This document shows positions 36,561-46,872 of a stretch of DNA of 64,000 bases, piece after piece (the first letter of the stretch is position 1; each line of letters begins with the position of its first letter). Both the position numbers and the translations under genes were made by a program. The notes under the pieces were generated by a model. The model saw nothing but the letters and a program-made list of their open reading frames with translations, had not been told where the DNA came from and searched no databases. Source of the stretch: Buxus sempervirens (lineage: Eukaryota; Streptophyta; Magnoliopsida; Buxales; Buxaceae); the NCBI GenBank assembly GCA_947561395.2, contig OX387183.1:60867915-60931914 (forward strand), given 5' to 3'.

Positions 36561-38533
36561 ATGGGAAACGCTCTTAGGTTTCTGTATGGACGGTGCTGCA
36601 AACCTACAGCTCAGGAATCTGAACAACTTGGCCCTCATGGCGTCACCACCTCCACTGTTGGAGTTTCTGCTCTTGCCCATGATCTCTTTCATTTCGACAT
36701 CACATCCCAGGTAATTATTGTTCATCGTCAGCCTCTTTATTTAATTATCACTGTCATCATAATTATAAGCATGTGATTAAACTGTTCTCTTACAATCAAT
36801 TCCATGTAATTATACAATTTGTTAGGTCAGAAAGGTAAACGCCTTAATAACCACTTCGATCCCTAATATAACGAAGTTCTTGATTGCAGGTTCCTGAGGG
36901 ACTCAGTCCGCATGTTGTCTCTTCCAAAAAGACCCAGGCCAACTGGTAATTAACAGTCAGACCCTTCTGTAACAGATGAATGACTATGAATTCCCATTTG
37001 ACCAGCATACACCTGATTGAATTCTACTTTTAAAAGAATAACTAATTTGTAGTTTGATTTATATCCTGGCTTTTGATGAATCTGGTTAGAGCAGATCATT
37101 TTCTTGTACGTTAGCTTATTTCGAGACAGGTGTTTCCTTGTTGAAAATGATCAGAAATGGCATTCTTTCGGAGTTATTGTTTGACTTCATTGACCTTTGT
37201 ATAAATCAATGAAGGTACAAAAAGCTTTTGGCAGCATGGAAAGAAGCAAAACCCCCTCCAAAAACACCTGAAGAAGCTGCAAGACTCATCAGACAGACCC
37301 TGAAAAGACACAAAAAGGCAGATGTTGAGGTATATATATTAATCTCCTTTTTGTGTGGGGTTCTCTCACTTTTTTTTTTGGTAAGAGTGGGGTTCTCTCA
37401 CTTACTGTCAATAATAAGTGCTCTTCTCACAGGGTCTTTTGGCCTTTTATGGCTTTCCTGTTCCCCATATTTTCATCGAAACTCTTGAGCCAGTTCCACA
37501 CCTGCAACCTGGAGTGAAATTTGAGCTGCAAACTCTCCCAGTAAGGACAAGCTCCTCCCTTCTTGACTCCTAAATCCTAATTGCTATCAATTGGTTTGAT
37601 AAAAAGGAAAACGGCCACATACTTGTAACTAGGTGGACGCAAAATCGGTTGCAGATGGAGATACCATAACCGTGTTTGTGAACACCGAGGATCCAAGGGA
37701 GTCGTCCATGGTTCCTAGAGATGTACAAGCGGCAGCTGTTCAAAGGGCAGAAGCACGCGCATCAAAGAACTATGTGAAGGCAGATGCACTTCAGAAGAGC
37801 ATAATTGACGCAGGATATCGGTTCTCGATCAACTTCTCCATCTTAATGTTATATTGGGTTCAATTATCTTTCTAATCAATCCCGTTCTCCTTACAGGGTT
37901 TTCAATGGTTCAAACAACGAAGACATTCTTGCGCGAAAGTATCGCATCAGACTAAGGTAAGAAGATCATTGGAGCGGATATTATATCTGGGTTGTCTCCG
38001 AAATCAGGTTGTTAACATTGATTCTTCAAAAACAGAGGAATAGACACACCAGAAAATTCAATGCCATACGGAAAGGAGGCAAAAGAAGAGCTGACAAAGC
38101 TTGTGAAAGGGAAGTGTTTGAGAGTCCAGGTTTATGAAGAAGATCGTTATGGCCGCAGCGTGGGGGATATCTATTGCAATGGTGTGTTTATACAGGTATT
38201 AGGATTCGACAAAGCATTTAGCTCCTTTTAACATGCTTCTTATAGGGGTAAGCCTTTCAGTCTTTCTGTTACAGGAATCAATGCTCAAGAAAGGGCTTGC
38301 ATGGCATTATAAAGCTTACGATCAACGCTCAGAATTGGCATCAGTAAGCTAGCTGTATTCCTTCCTTCCTTTTTCTTACCAATTATTGCCTTTAGCCTCT
38401 TTACAATGGGAGATGTTGCCCTGGATTAAAACAGTGGGAGAAGGCGGCTCGAGCAGCTCGGGTTGGATTGTGGGCATCATCTAACCCAGAAAAGCCATGG
38501 GAATGGAGGAAAGACCGTCGAAAAGGCAGATAG
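36561..38533 (+). CDS. Calcium-dependent nuclease, CAN family (gene D)
   Basis: Nine GT-AG exons: 36561-36710, 36890-36945, 37215-37329, 37433-37540, 37633-37820, 37897-37956, 38036-38195, 38275-38343, 38435-38533; 334 residues. This copy looks most like a typical CAN protein: MGN start with no upstream duplicate ATG, the GRCCKP Cys pair, and the metal-site motif ADGDT (Asp151, Asp153, Thr154) that A-C have altered. By comparison with staphylococcal nuclease, Arg224, Asp229, Thr230, Glu232 and Arg266 match the catalytic and calcium residues. It ends RRKGR. Intron 3 has a small tandem duplication with a T-run. The ~160-bp insertion lies upstream of the leader. Expected product: a membrane-anchored Ca2+-dependent DNA/RNA nuclease. 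Confidence 0.94.
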
Positions 38534-39881
38534 TATAACGGATTATGTGGGTGCAGGCATTTGAGATAAACCTACATGTTTATCCGACAGGAATGGGTGC
38601 GGGGAGACCATCGTAAAGCCAGGCATGAATCATCTATATTTACAGATTAACCGCATTGGATGTTGCTTTCTTTTCTGACGAATTCAGCTTCAAGGTTTGT
38701 ATGTATTTTTGTATTTTATCATCAGTACAATGTAATGATAAAAAAAAAGTGTAATCACGAGATGACTTGCTGTAAACATAATTTGCTTAACGATTGCTGA
38801 TTTATTCAACAATCAGACAGGGTATTTAGAGTTGTATAGTTCATTGAATAAAACAAGGACAAAAATTCCCTTAAAGGAAAAAATTCCACCTGTATGAACA
38901 GAAATGTAAAAATATCCAGAGTGACCCAATAATTCTTGTACAGCATATAATGATACACTTTGAACAAGAAATATCTGGAAAGCGAGAGAGAAACAATGAA
39001 CCAACAAGGTAAAACAAAGGGAATTATCAGCACCAGAACCTCCATGGCATGGGATGTAGGCGCAGAACCAAGCAGACATCAAATGGACACTGCAGAAGAA
39101 ACACAAGAGCAGCACCAAGATAAGGGCTTGACTAGTTGGGAAAATGAACCAAATCAATCCCCAAATGTTTGGCATCATAAATTCATGATCAAAATTATCA
39201 TCTCGACATCATAGAAGCTATGCCACATCATGTTAAAGACACCTCCATAAACTGGGCAACATCCCTTGGCCTATGCTAAAATTAAAGTCAATTTGACAAG
39301 ATACATTACAATATAATGAATCATTATTACTATTCAGAGATCAATCGAGAACAAACAAATAAAAGGAGAGTAGACAAAGGTGATAACAATGAACAAACAC
39401 AGCCATATATAACTTACAAATGAATCAATGTTATGAATTGCGCAACATGAATAGAAAAATCAGAGAAAAAGAAGAAGAACACGCAAATTTAAGTGGTTCA
39501 GCAATGCATCTACGTCCACTGTGTAAGGCAAAATTTCCACTAATAAAAAACAGAATAAGGTTACATCAATGTTTTTATACCAAAACTAAACCTGGTAATA
39601 TGAACCACTGTTTCCATCAATGTTTTTACTGATTGTTTCCAACAATCAGTAACCACCAAAAAGTTACTAGAATACAGCAACCCAACTAGTTGCAATCGGC
39701 AACACATCAGGTCCTTTTCCATTCCTTGAACCATTTCTGCAACTTCATCAGGTCCTTTTCCATTCCTTCTTAAACCCTTTTTAGATTCCTTTTTCAGATT
39801 ATTATACTAGCATACTGGTACATACAATCTAGTCTTAACCATAGGCAACTTGCTGGAGATTCATAAATCAGTTTCAATCTC

Positions 39882-39922
<41 letters not shown>

Positions 39923-40799
39923 AAAACAAGAAAATTTGGTATTGTTGACTGTTGAGAATAAAATCGGCTCAACCTCAACATAAAAATGAGTGTGTTCAGT
40001 AACGTGTGAATCAAGACAAAGGTGAGGTAACCAACAGAAGTTACTTTCACCTCTGATATAACAACTATGTTTTATGCCAGAAAAAGATTCAGACAGCTCA
40101 GAAACACCTCACTGACTATGGCTGAATCAAGCAGCAGCCTAGTAAAGTACGTCTTCCTAGAGCAGAAATCGTAAAAGCAACTTCTTTGGCTAATCCCGTT
40201 TCTCCATGTCTACGTTTAGTTTACTCCACTTTACATATGAAGTTCTAGCTCTAAACAAATATGCTGTCTGGCACAAAAGCATATTCCTAGCCTAATGTCT
40301 TTCTTGAAAAGAGCTTAAAAGATCCCGGAGCTGCTGTAACACTTAAAAATGTGTCATAAAAGCATTACAGGGCCCATATAGATTAAAATCTTGTTCATGT
40401 GGCCTGTCAAGGGGATTCCCTTTCAAGTGGATTTGATTGACCATTCAATCCTTACAAGGCAGACAAAACCACGTGTCACCATGAAACTAAAACTAGCAAG
40501 GCACACCAGAATAACTTCCACTTATAAATAAATACATAAATAACTTTGAGAATTTTGAGGTAAATTTTGTGCATACAGATAATTTTCACAAGGGCATAAA
40601 ATGTTGCAGTTCATATCCAAGAGGCTACCAAAGGTTTAATTGCACTCTCATGAATTAATTATACACTTCAGAGAAGATACTGGTATTAAATTACAGCTTG
40701 GTGCCTTACATTGAGAAATACCTTTGGAGTACCATTTGACCAATGTCGAGCACTCAAACTAAAAAGGCCACGGCTAGAGTAGGAATGGCAAAACCATTA
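38534..40799. repeat. Downstream block of gene D
   Basis: The most continuous copy of the downstream block: the gene D 3' region, the minus-strand 121-residue frame (38813-39178), the solo LTR (39429-39644), a TA microsatellite (about 39884-39920) and the terminal part, ending near 40799 at AAAACCATTA. Beyond this point sequence is unique, so this is the right edge of the array. Confidence 0.85.
39429..39644 (-). mobile_element. Solo LTR of the copia family, copy D
   Basis: Same insertion as in blocks A and C; begins TGTTGGAAAC on the minus strand with flanks ATCAA (39424-39428) and ATCAG (39645-39649). Confidence 0.75.
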
Positions 40800-43058
40800 G
40801 ATATCTATGATCGACATTAAACACAGTGGTCTTATGGGCTTGAACTAAATCACATTAGGCCTAGTGGTATACCAAATGTCAATAGGATCTTTAGGGTCGA
40901 TTCAAATCAAATGGGATCTTAGTGGTTTAATATATGCTAAACTAAACAAAAATTAATCAAATCCTACTCGTTCATCCCTTTAAATCAAATGAAGTTGAAG
41001 GGAACCCTCATGCCCCACTGTCTGATTAAATAAAAATGGATAGGGTTCTAATGGTCCATTTTATCAATTTAAATCAAATGCAATAGAATCTTACCAGTCC
41101 ATTGCAAACTAAATTAAATCAAATCAAAACATAGGAACCTATTAGTTCATTTTATCTAACCAAATCAAATTGAACAGGATCTTAGTAATCTGTGTCAGTC
41201 TTGAAGCCAAATCAAGTCAAATCATTTTTTTTTCTTCTTTACTGTATTTCCATTTGAATTATAACATGGCTTGATCCTATAATTGGGTATGTTGGCAGAT
41301 CTACAAATTAAAATCAGGTTTTCAGCAGTAATTAGAACAGTTATGCTGATCGTTTTTTCTTTGGGATACTTAGAAATACCTGTATGATTCATTGCTCTAG
41401 AGTTGGGATCAAAAGATATTTTTTAAAACAAGATATGTAATTAAGGAGATGTCCTGGGACATCCTGAATAGGTACTTCACCATAAATACTAAAAGCTCAT
41501 GTTATTCTCATGGGTAAAATCATGTTTGAAGAATATTTATGTTTAACAAATTAATTTATCAATAAAATATATTTTGGCTTATTCCATAGCTGACGTGTCT
41601 GTAAAATATAAATTCAGTGAGGATAAAGGAATGCTGCATATCTGGCTGTTATGCTTATAGCAACCTATAGTGTTGTGTTATACAGATCCTCTGCCTGTTA
41701 GCCTTATAACAAGCTATAGTATTATACAGATCCCTCCCTCCCTCCTTGTTGAAGTCATTGACATTAAAAGGGCTGCCACCAAAAATATTAATTTTATAAC
41801 ATCCAAAGATCAACATAGGGGGATGTTTATGCAAGTGACCTTATCACACATCTATTTCACATGGGATTTAAAATTATCAATAGATATGTATGATCACCTG
41901 TAAAATGATACAAATATCTAACTAAATTTTTTTTACCCAATGGAAGCAAAGAGAGAAGAGAGCCAGAGAGAGTATAAAAAGTGAAAACCATGACATGGAC
42001 TGATATAAGTAGTTATAGCATATGATGTCACCTATCTTCCATTTCTTCTCTTCCTCTCTAAATCCAGAAAAGACGGGGATAAGGAGGAAAGGAGGAGATA
42101 GCATAAATCAAGATTCTTGTATTTGCTTCAAATTCTCCAATTCACTTTCAACTCTTTCTTCGTTATTCCAAAAAATGTCTTTTTTCTTTTTCATTGAATC
42201 TCCTTATATAGAAGCAACTTTAGGGCATTACACATTTCTATAGTTTTGAAACATATATGCAGAGCAGGAAGTTACTAAATTTTCCAATCATTTCTGTTAA
42301 GACCATGTACCTCCCTTCAACTGATTTGTGCCAAGGTTTAAATAAATGCTTTTTATCATCAAATTTTATGAGTTATGATCATTCAAACCTCTCACACTTG
42401 TAAATTCTCTTTTCTTGGCCTTTTTGATGTGTGGGTGTAGTTTAAAATAAGTATATTTTTAATAATATGGGAAATAATAACAGTATGTTGCAATAATTTG
42501 CAACATATGAACACAAAATCAATTTTTTGAACATTTTTTAACACTAATCTATATCTAAAAAGGATAACGCTTTATAATAACCAATTCTGTTAATAGACTA
42601 AAAAGGGCAGAGTAAGAGTATAGCTGGTGTTTAATGGTTTTACAATCATGTTTAAATACGATTGAATGATCTTATGTGCTGTGTATTGAACTGCAGGAAG
42701 CTGCTTCCACATATCCTATTAGAATATGTGAGTTCTGAAAAATTGATTGTTTCCTTGAAATTATAACATGCCTTCCATGCAATCCTATTGAAGGGAATTT
42801 TGCATAAGCTTAATAAATTTGTTTTCAATTAATGGTCTTGTTTCTGGGCTTGGAAAGAGTATTGAAACGCGAGCTTCAGTTAGAACAAATGACAAAATGT
42901 TGAGATGAAACAAACTGAAAATTTTGCTTTGTCCAGATTAGAGGAAATAAAAAAAAATTCTCAATGCAACAAATCAATCAATGAAAACTGCTGAAAATTT
43001 TATAGTGTAGAATTCAACTTACATTCTCATTGTTACTTTGGACCTCCAATCCTACTTT
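40800..43058. other. AT-rich intergenic spacer
   Basis: No gene seen. From about 40850 to 41220 there is a loose repetition of AAATCAAAT and GGATCTTA phrases, a decayed minisatellite-like stretch. A near-duplicate of TTATACAGATCC occurs at about 41678 and 41721. The rest shows no motif I can support. The right end probably includes the 3' UTR of the Sel1 gene. Confidence 0.6.
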
Positions 43059-44006
43059 TCATTGTTTGGAATTGCCCTTCATCTCATCAGTGTCCGAATC
43101 ACTTGCATTATATCCTAAGAAAAATCAAATATATACACAAAGCTAAAATGAGAAGGCTGGTCTAGAAAGAGCAACAAAATGAAGGAGACTTGCACAAACA
43201 CATAGAGATGTGCGCACCTGGATGCTTGTCGCCAACCTTCCAGACAGAAGACCGACTCTTTGAAGCTCTTGTAATCCATGCTCTTCCCTAAATTTCCAAC
43301 AGGCAAAAAGAAGTTGTCAAAAAAAAAAACGGATAAAGCAGAAAGAGGAAGTAAAATAAGAAAACAAGCAACCAGTGCAAAGCTCAAAAACGGAAGGGAG
43401 AGAATGAGAATCCGCACCACCAACTTATACTTCTCCATGAAATTCGTCAGAGAAACGGCAAATCAAAAAATAAAACACACAAGGAATCAGGAAAAAAAAA
43501 TTTTACGACAAGTCCTAATTCCTATTCGTAGTGGATCATATAGCCCAAAACACTACAAAAGGGAGAGGGTAAATGTTGTATGGGTGTTGGGGATTGGGTT
43601 AACAGGAGAAAACGAAGATGAAAACCCTTGAAAAGCACGCAGAAAAAATCCAATAACTCACCTTTTGAGCATCTTTAGGGATTCCATAACCACTGTAATA
43701 CATCTGACCAACCAAGACCTGCATAGCGCTATCGCCAGCCTTGGCCTCCTTGAGAGTGTCTTCGAACCACCTTTTCACACAATCAGAGACGACCTGCGAC
43801 AACGGTACGCGATTCCGCCGATCTGGGTTCTCCATTTTCAGCTTCAATTTCCCCGATTCTCCGCTGCCGCCGCTTGATTTTGCAGCTTCAGGCGAAAAGA
43901 CACGGTTTCTTGACATGGGTTTTGCGTATTTATGACCTTTGATCTTGTCAGACGTGATTCTAGCAAATTCTTGTAACCTGGTTGGAGAGGGAAGTGATTT
44001 TCCCAT
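43059..44006 (-). CDS. Small Sel1-repeat protein
   Basis: Three exons on the minus strand: 43662-44006, 43218-43287 and 43059-43114, all GT-AG, joining into 156 residues. The exon 2 acceptor is placed at TTTAG before GGAAGAGC because only this choice keeps the frame (DAQK then GRAWITRASKSRSSVWK). Residues ~93-122 form a Sel1-like/TPR-like helical repeat (DSAMQVLVGQMYYSGYGIPKD). The tail GYNASDSDTDEMK is acidic. The N-terminus (to residue ~60) is Ser/Lys-rich and not domain-like; a later Met at residue 31 (MSRNRVFSPEAAK) is an alternative start. Plants have conserved uncharacterised proteins of this layout; the function is unknown to me. Confidence 0.85.
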
Positions 44007-44264
44007 AAAACAGAGAGAAATAACGGTGAAGACAATAGAGAAGGATAAGTGAGAGAACAGATTGTTAGATCGTTTGCCGCCGTCCTTATCTGGGTTTCAT
44101 GGTGGGTTTCGGATTCGAAATCCCTCTATTGGAGGGAGTCTAAGAATTGTTAAGCAGAAGGCTGAACAGCTTTTCACCGCAAGACGGCAGGCTACCCCGG
44201 ACAGAGCAGCAGAAGGTCGCGCGCAGGTCTGAACTGAACTTAGGAAGAAAGGGTTCTATCCCTT

Positions 44265-44274
44265 CTATTTATAG
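44265..44274 (-). promoter_or_regulatory. TATA box of the Sel1-repeat gene
   Basis: On the minus strand this reads CTATAAATAG, a strong plant TATA match, about 260 bp upstream of the ATG, which allows a 5' UTR of roughly 230 bp. Position and match are seen; use is inferred. Confidence 0.55.
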
Positions 44275-44817
44275 TTACAAAATGTAGAACTATCACGAGG
44301 CTGCGAGGGGTTGGGATTTCCCGGGTTTTTTTAAGGGATAGGATTCTCAGATCTGGATTCGGATTCCCATAGAATGAATCTGGCCGGGCCAGGATCAGAC
44401 TTGAGCAGCTTCAGATCATCAAACATTATGTTTATATGTCATACTCGAAAATGAATCAGGCAATAAAAAGGCCCGACTGATCGATTTGGAAATCAAGCAA
44501 ACAGGATGATCCTACTTCCATTATAAGATTCAAAAATTTTCAAATAGGAAAAAACATGTGTATGTGGAAAACAATATCAAATAAACACTGATAACTTTAA
44601 GCAGACTTATTACATTATTAGGAATAAAATATAACTTTATAGCTTGAAACAAGAGATACAAATGGTCGGGGAAACACTCTAGACTAGGGCTATCAATGGG
44701 TCAAATCGTATCCTAGATCCAAATTTAACCTGTATTCAATCATCAAATATGGATATACAACCTTATTTGTCGAATTGAATACAATTAACAATTTTAAAAT
44801 ATACAGTTCATTATGTG
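44275..44817. other. Spacer upstream of the Sel1 gene
   Basis: Probable upstream promoter sequence followed by AT-rich spacer. No other feature seen. Confidence 0.5.
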
Positions 44818-45116
44818 CAGTGGCGGAACCACGTTGTGGTTAGGGGGGGCAATTGCCCCCCTAACTTTTATTTTTTAATTAAAATTTATGTTTTGCCCCC
44901 CCTAAAATTTCTGGTTTGCCCTCCCAACCTATTGAAAATTTTTATCTTTCATGAAAATCCCTTCTAAAATTTCTGGTTTCCACACCCACCCACCCACCCA
45001 CCCCCCCATATGAGAACCCCCTCTAAAATTCCACCCACCCCCCCATATGAGAACCCCCCTCTAAAATTGAAAATTTTTTTTGCCCCCCCAGATTTGGAGT
45101 TCTGGTTCCGCCACTG
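44818..45116. mobile_element. hAT-type MITE (299 bp)
   Basis: Ends CAGTGGCGGAACCA and, inverted, TGGTTCCGCCACTG. The 8-bp target duplication ATTATGTG is perfect (44810-44817 and 45117-45124). The interior is C-run-rich (repeated GCCCCCC and CCACCCACCC phrases), with no coding capacity. The 8-bp duplication supports hAT mobilisation. Confidence 0.88.
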
Positions 45117-45124
45117 ATTATGTG

Positions 45125-46872
45125 GCTTAAATTTATAAATCAAAATTTAATGTAAATTGAAGAAATTAAATCCGTTAGAAATTCAATTCTTAAGTGTAAA
45201 ATATCAGTTTGAATATGAATCAAGGTAGATTTGACCCATATTCAGCCCGTTGACACAGCCATACTCCAGACTTGGGAACTTGATGGCAAAACTTTGAGTT
45301 GCATCCTATATGGAAATCCTCAATTGTCCATGTATGCACATAGTTGTTCCCACGTGGCAAAAAGGATTCCCTTAAGAAATCTCACATTTTTATACTTGAG
45401 AACTAGAAAAGCTTTAAAAAAAATTCCAACGACTATTGTTGCATGTAAACAAATCTATCATACACACTCGAACTCATATGGGTTGAAATATCATTCACAT
45501 TACCTAATTGAAGGACTCCCATTTGGTGGACACTTAGGAATTTAGTTTCTCTTACCAAGAAACTAAATTTAGCGAGGCACACGAAACAAGAGTGCCTGTT
45601 GCCTTTAAAAAAATCGAAGAATATATATTCTCACTATTTATATATATATAACCAAAATTCATCTTCCCAATTAGAGTACCATGTACTACATCTTAAAGAC
45701 TTGATACATATTGCATTTATGATAACAAAAGAAAATCAAATGATAAAAAACACGCATTTATAATCTCTCCCTCTACTCCTCTCTCTTTAGCTATTTCTAC
45801 TGATATCCAAAATTATCCTTAAAAGTGTTTTGATCTGGAATGACTGAAAACTGTGAACAGTATGAATGGAAAAAAGAGCTATCCTGACCAGAAAAAGTAC
45901 CATGTACTACATCTCAAAGAGTTGAATATATTAGGTTATATAACAAGAGGAAATAAAACAATAAAAAATGGACTTACAAATTCCACATTCTTTACTTCAT
46001 CCATCTCTATTGATTTCCAAAATAATCCCAAAGCTTTTATGTCTAGAATGGTATAAAACTGAGATGATAGTATGAATGAATATAAGAGCACCTGACAAAA
46101 AACTAAAGTTAATAAAATTTATCATATAATAGAAGCAGAGTAAATAAATGATTCATTACTTATATGTAAAATAGTAAGTGGTAAGTCTTTTATGCCAAAC
46201 TCCAACAGAAAATGTACAAAAAAAAACATAAGAAAAACTGGAGTTTTACCAACAATCATCGTCGACGAGTTATACAAAAATATAATTTACGTACTAAAAA
46301 TCAGTGACTAAGATTATTTGATATTGGCCTTGAGTCCTTTAAGTCATCTGATCTCTGAAATTAGTTTTTCTCTTCGTTAATGGTGTATAAGCATACCTTT
46401 CTGTCATGCGCCAAAGGGACTCTGTATTTTTTTTTTGATGCGCCAAAGGGACTCTGTAGCAGCTGCAGTGAATGATCGTCGTAAGATCTCGACAAAATCA
46501 TTGATTGGATTGAGTGGTTCTTGAGACCACTTGAGCATGGTCCTTGGTCCATCAGTGTAGAAACTTTCAGACCTTAATACTATATCTGATTCTAGGCAAT
46601 GCCTATGTGACAGGGACATTTTTATACCCTCCTCTGTATTTGCTGCAATAGCAACAGCAAGGAGAATTCAACTCCTCACTTCAACCTTTTTCCATATCTT
46701 GTGACTTCTGCTTCATCAAAATATCAAATACATAATAGAGGACCTCTTAACATTCCCAGTCATGAGTGGTACATTGTGAACGGATGGCCTAAGCTGTTAT
46801 CTTCTGTCTTTGGATGTTTATGTTATTTAAGTTCATGTCTTTCCCCCCAATTCTCAGGTTATTTCGTTAATT
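45125..46872. other. AT-rich spacer and probable PPR 3' UTR
   Basis: No gene seen. Two related stretches (45673-45760 and 45890-45965) share ACCATGTACTACATCT and nearby AACAA motifs. A local tandem repeat of TGCGCCAAAGGGACTCTGTA lies at 46407-46460 around a T-run. The section nearest 46870 is likely the 3' UTR of the PPR gene. Confidence 0.55.

Noticed and set aside
43278..43631. 117-residue plus frame over the Sel1 gene
   Set aside because: It lies across the Sel1 intron and exon 2 in antisense; the spliced minus-strand gene explains the region.
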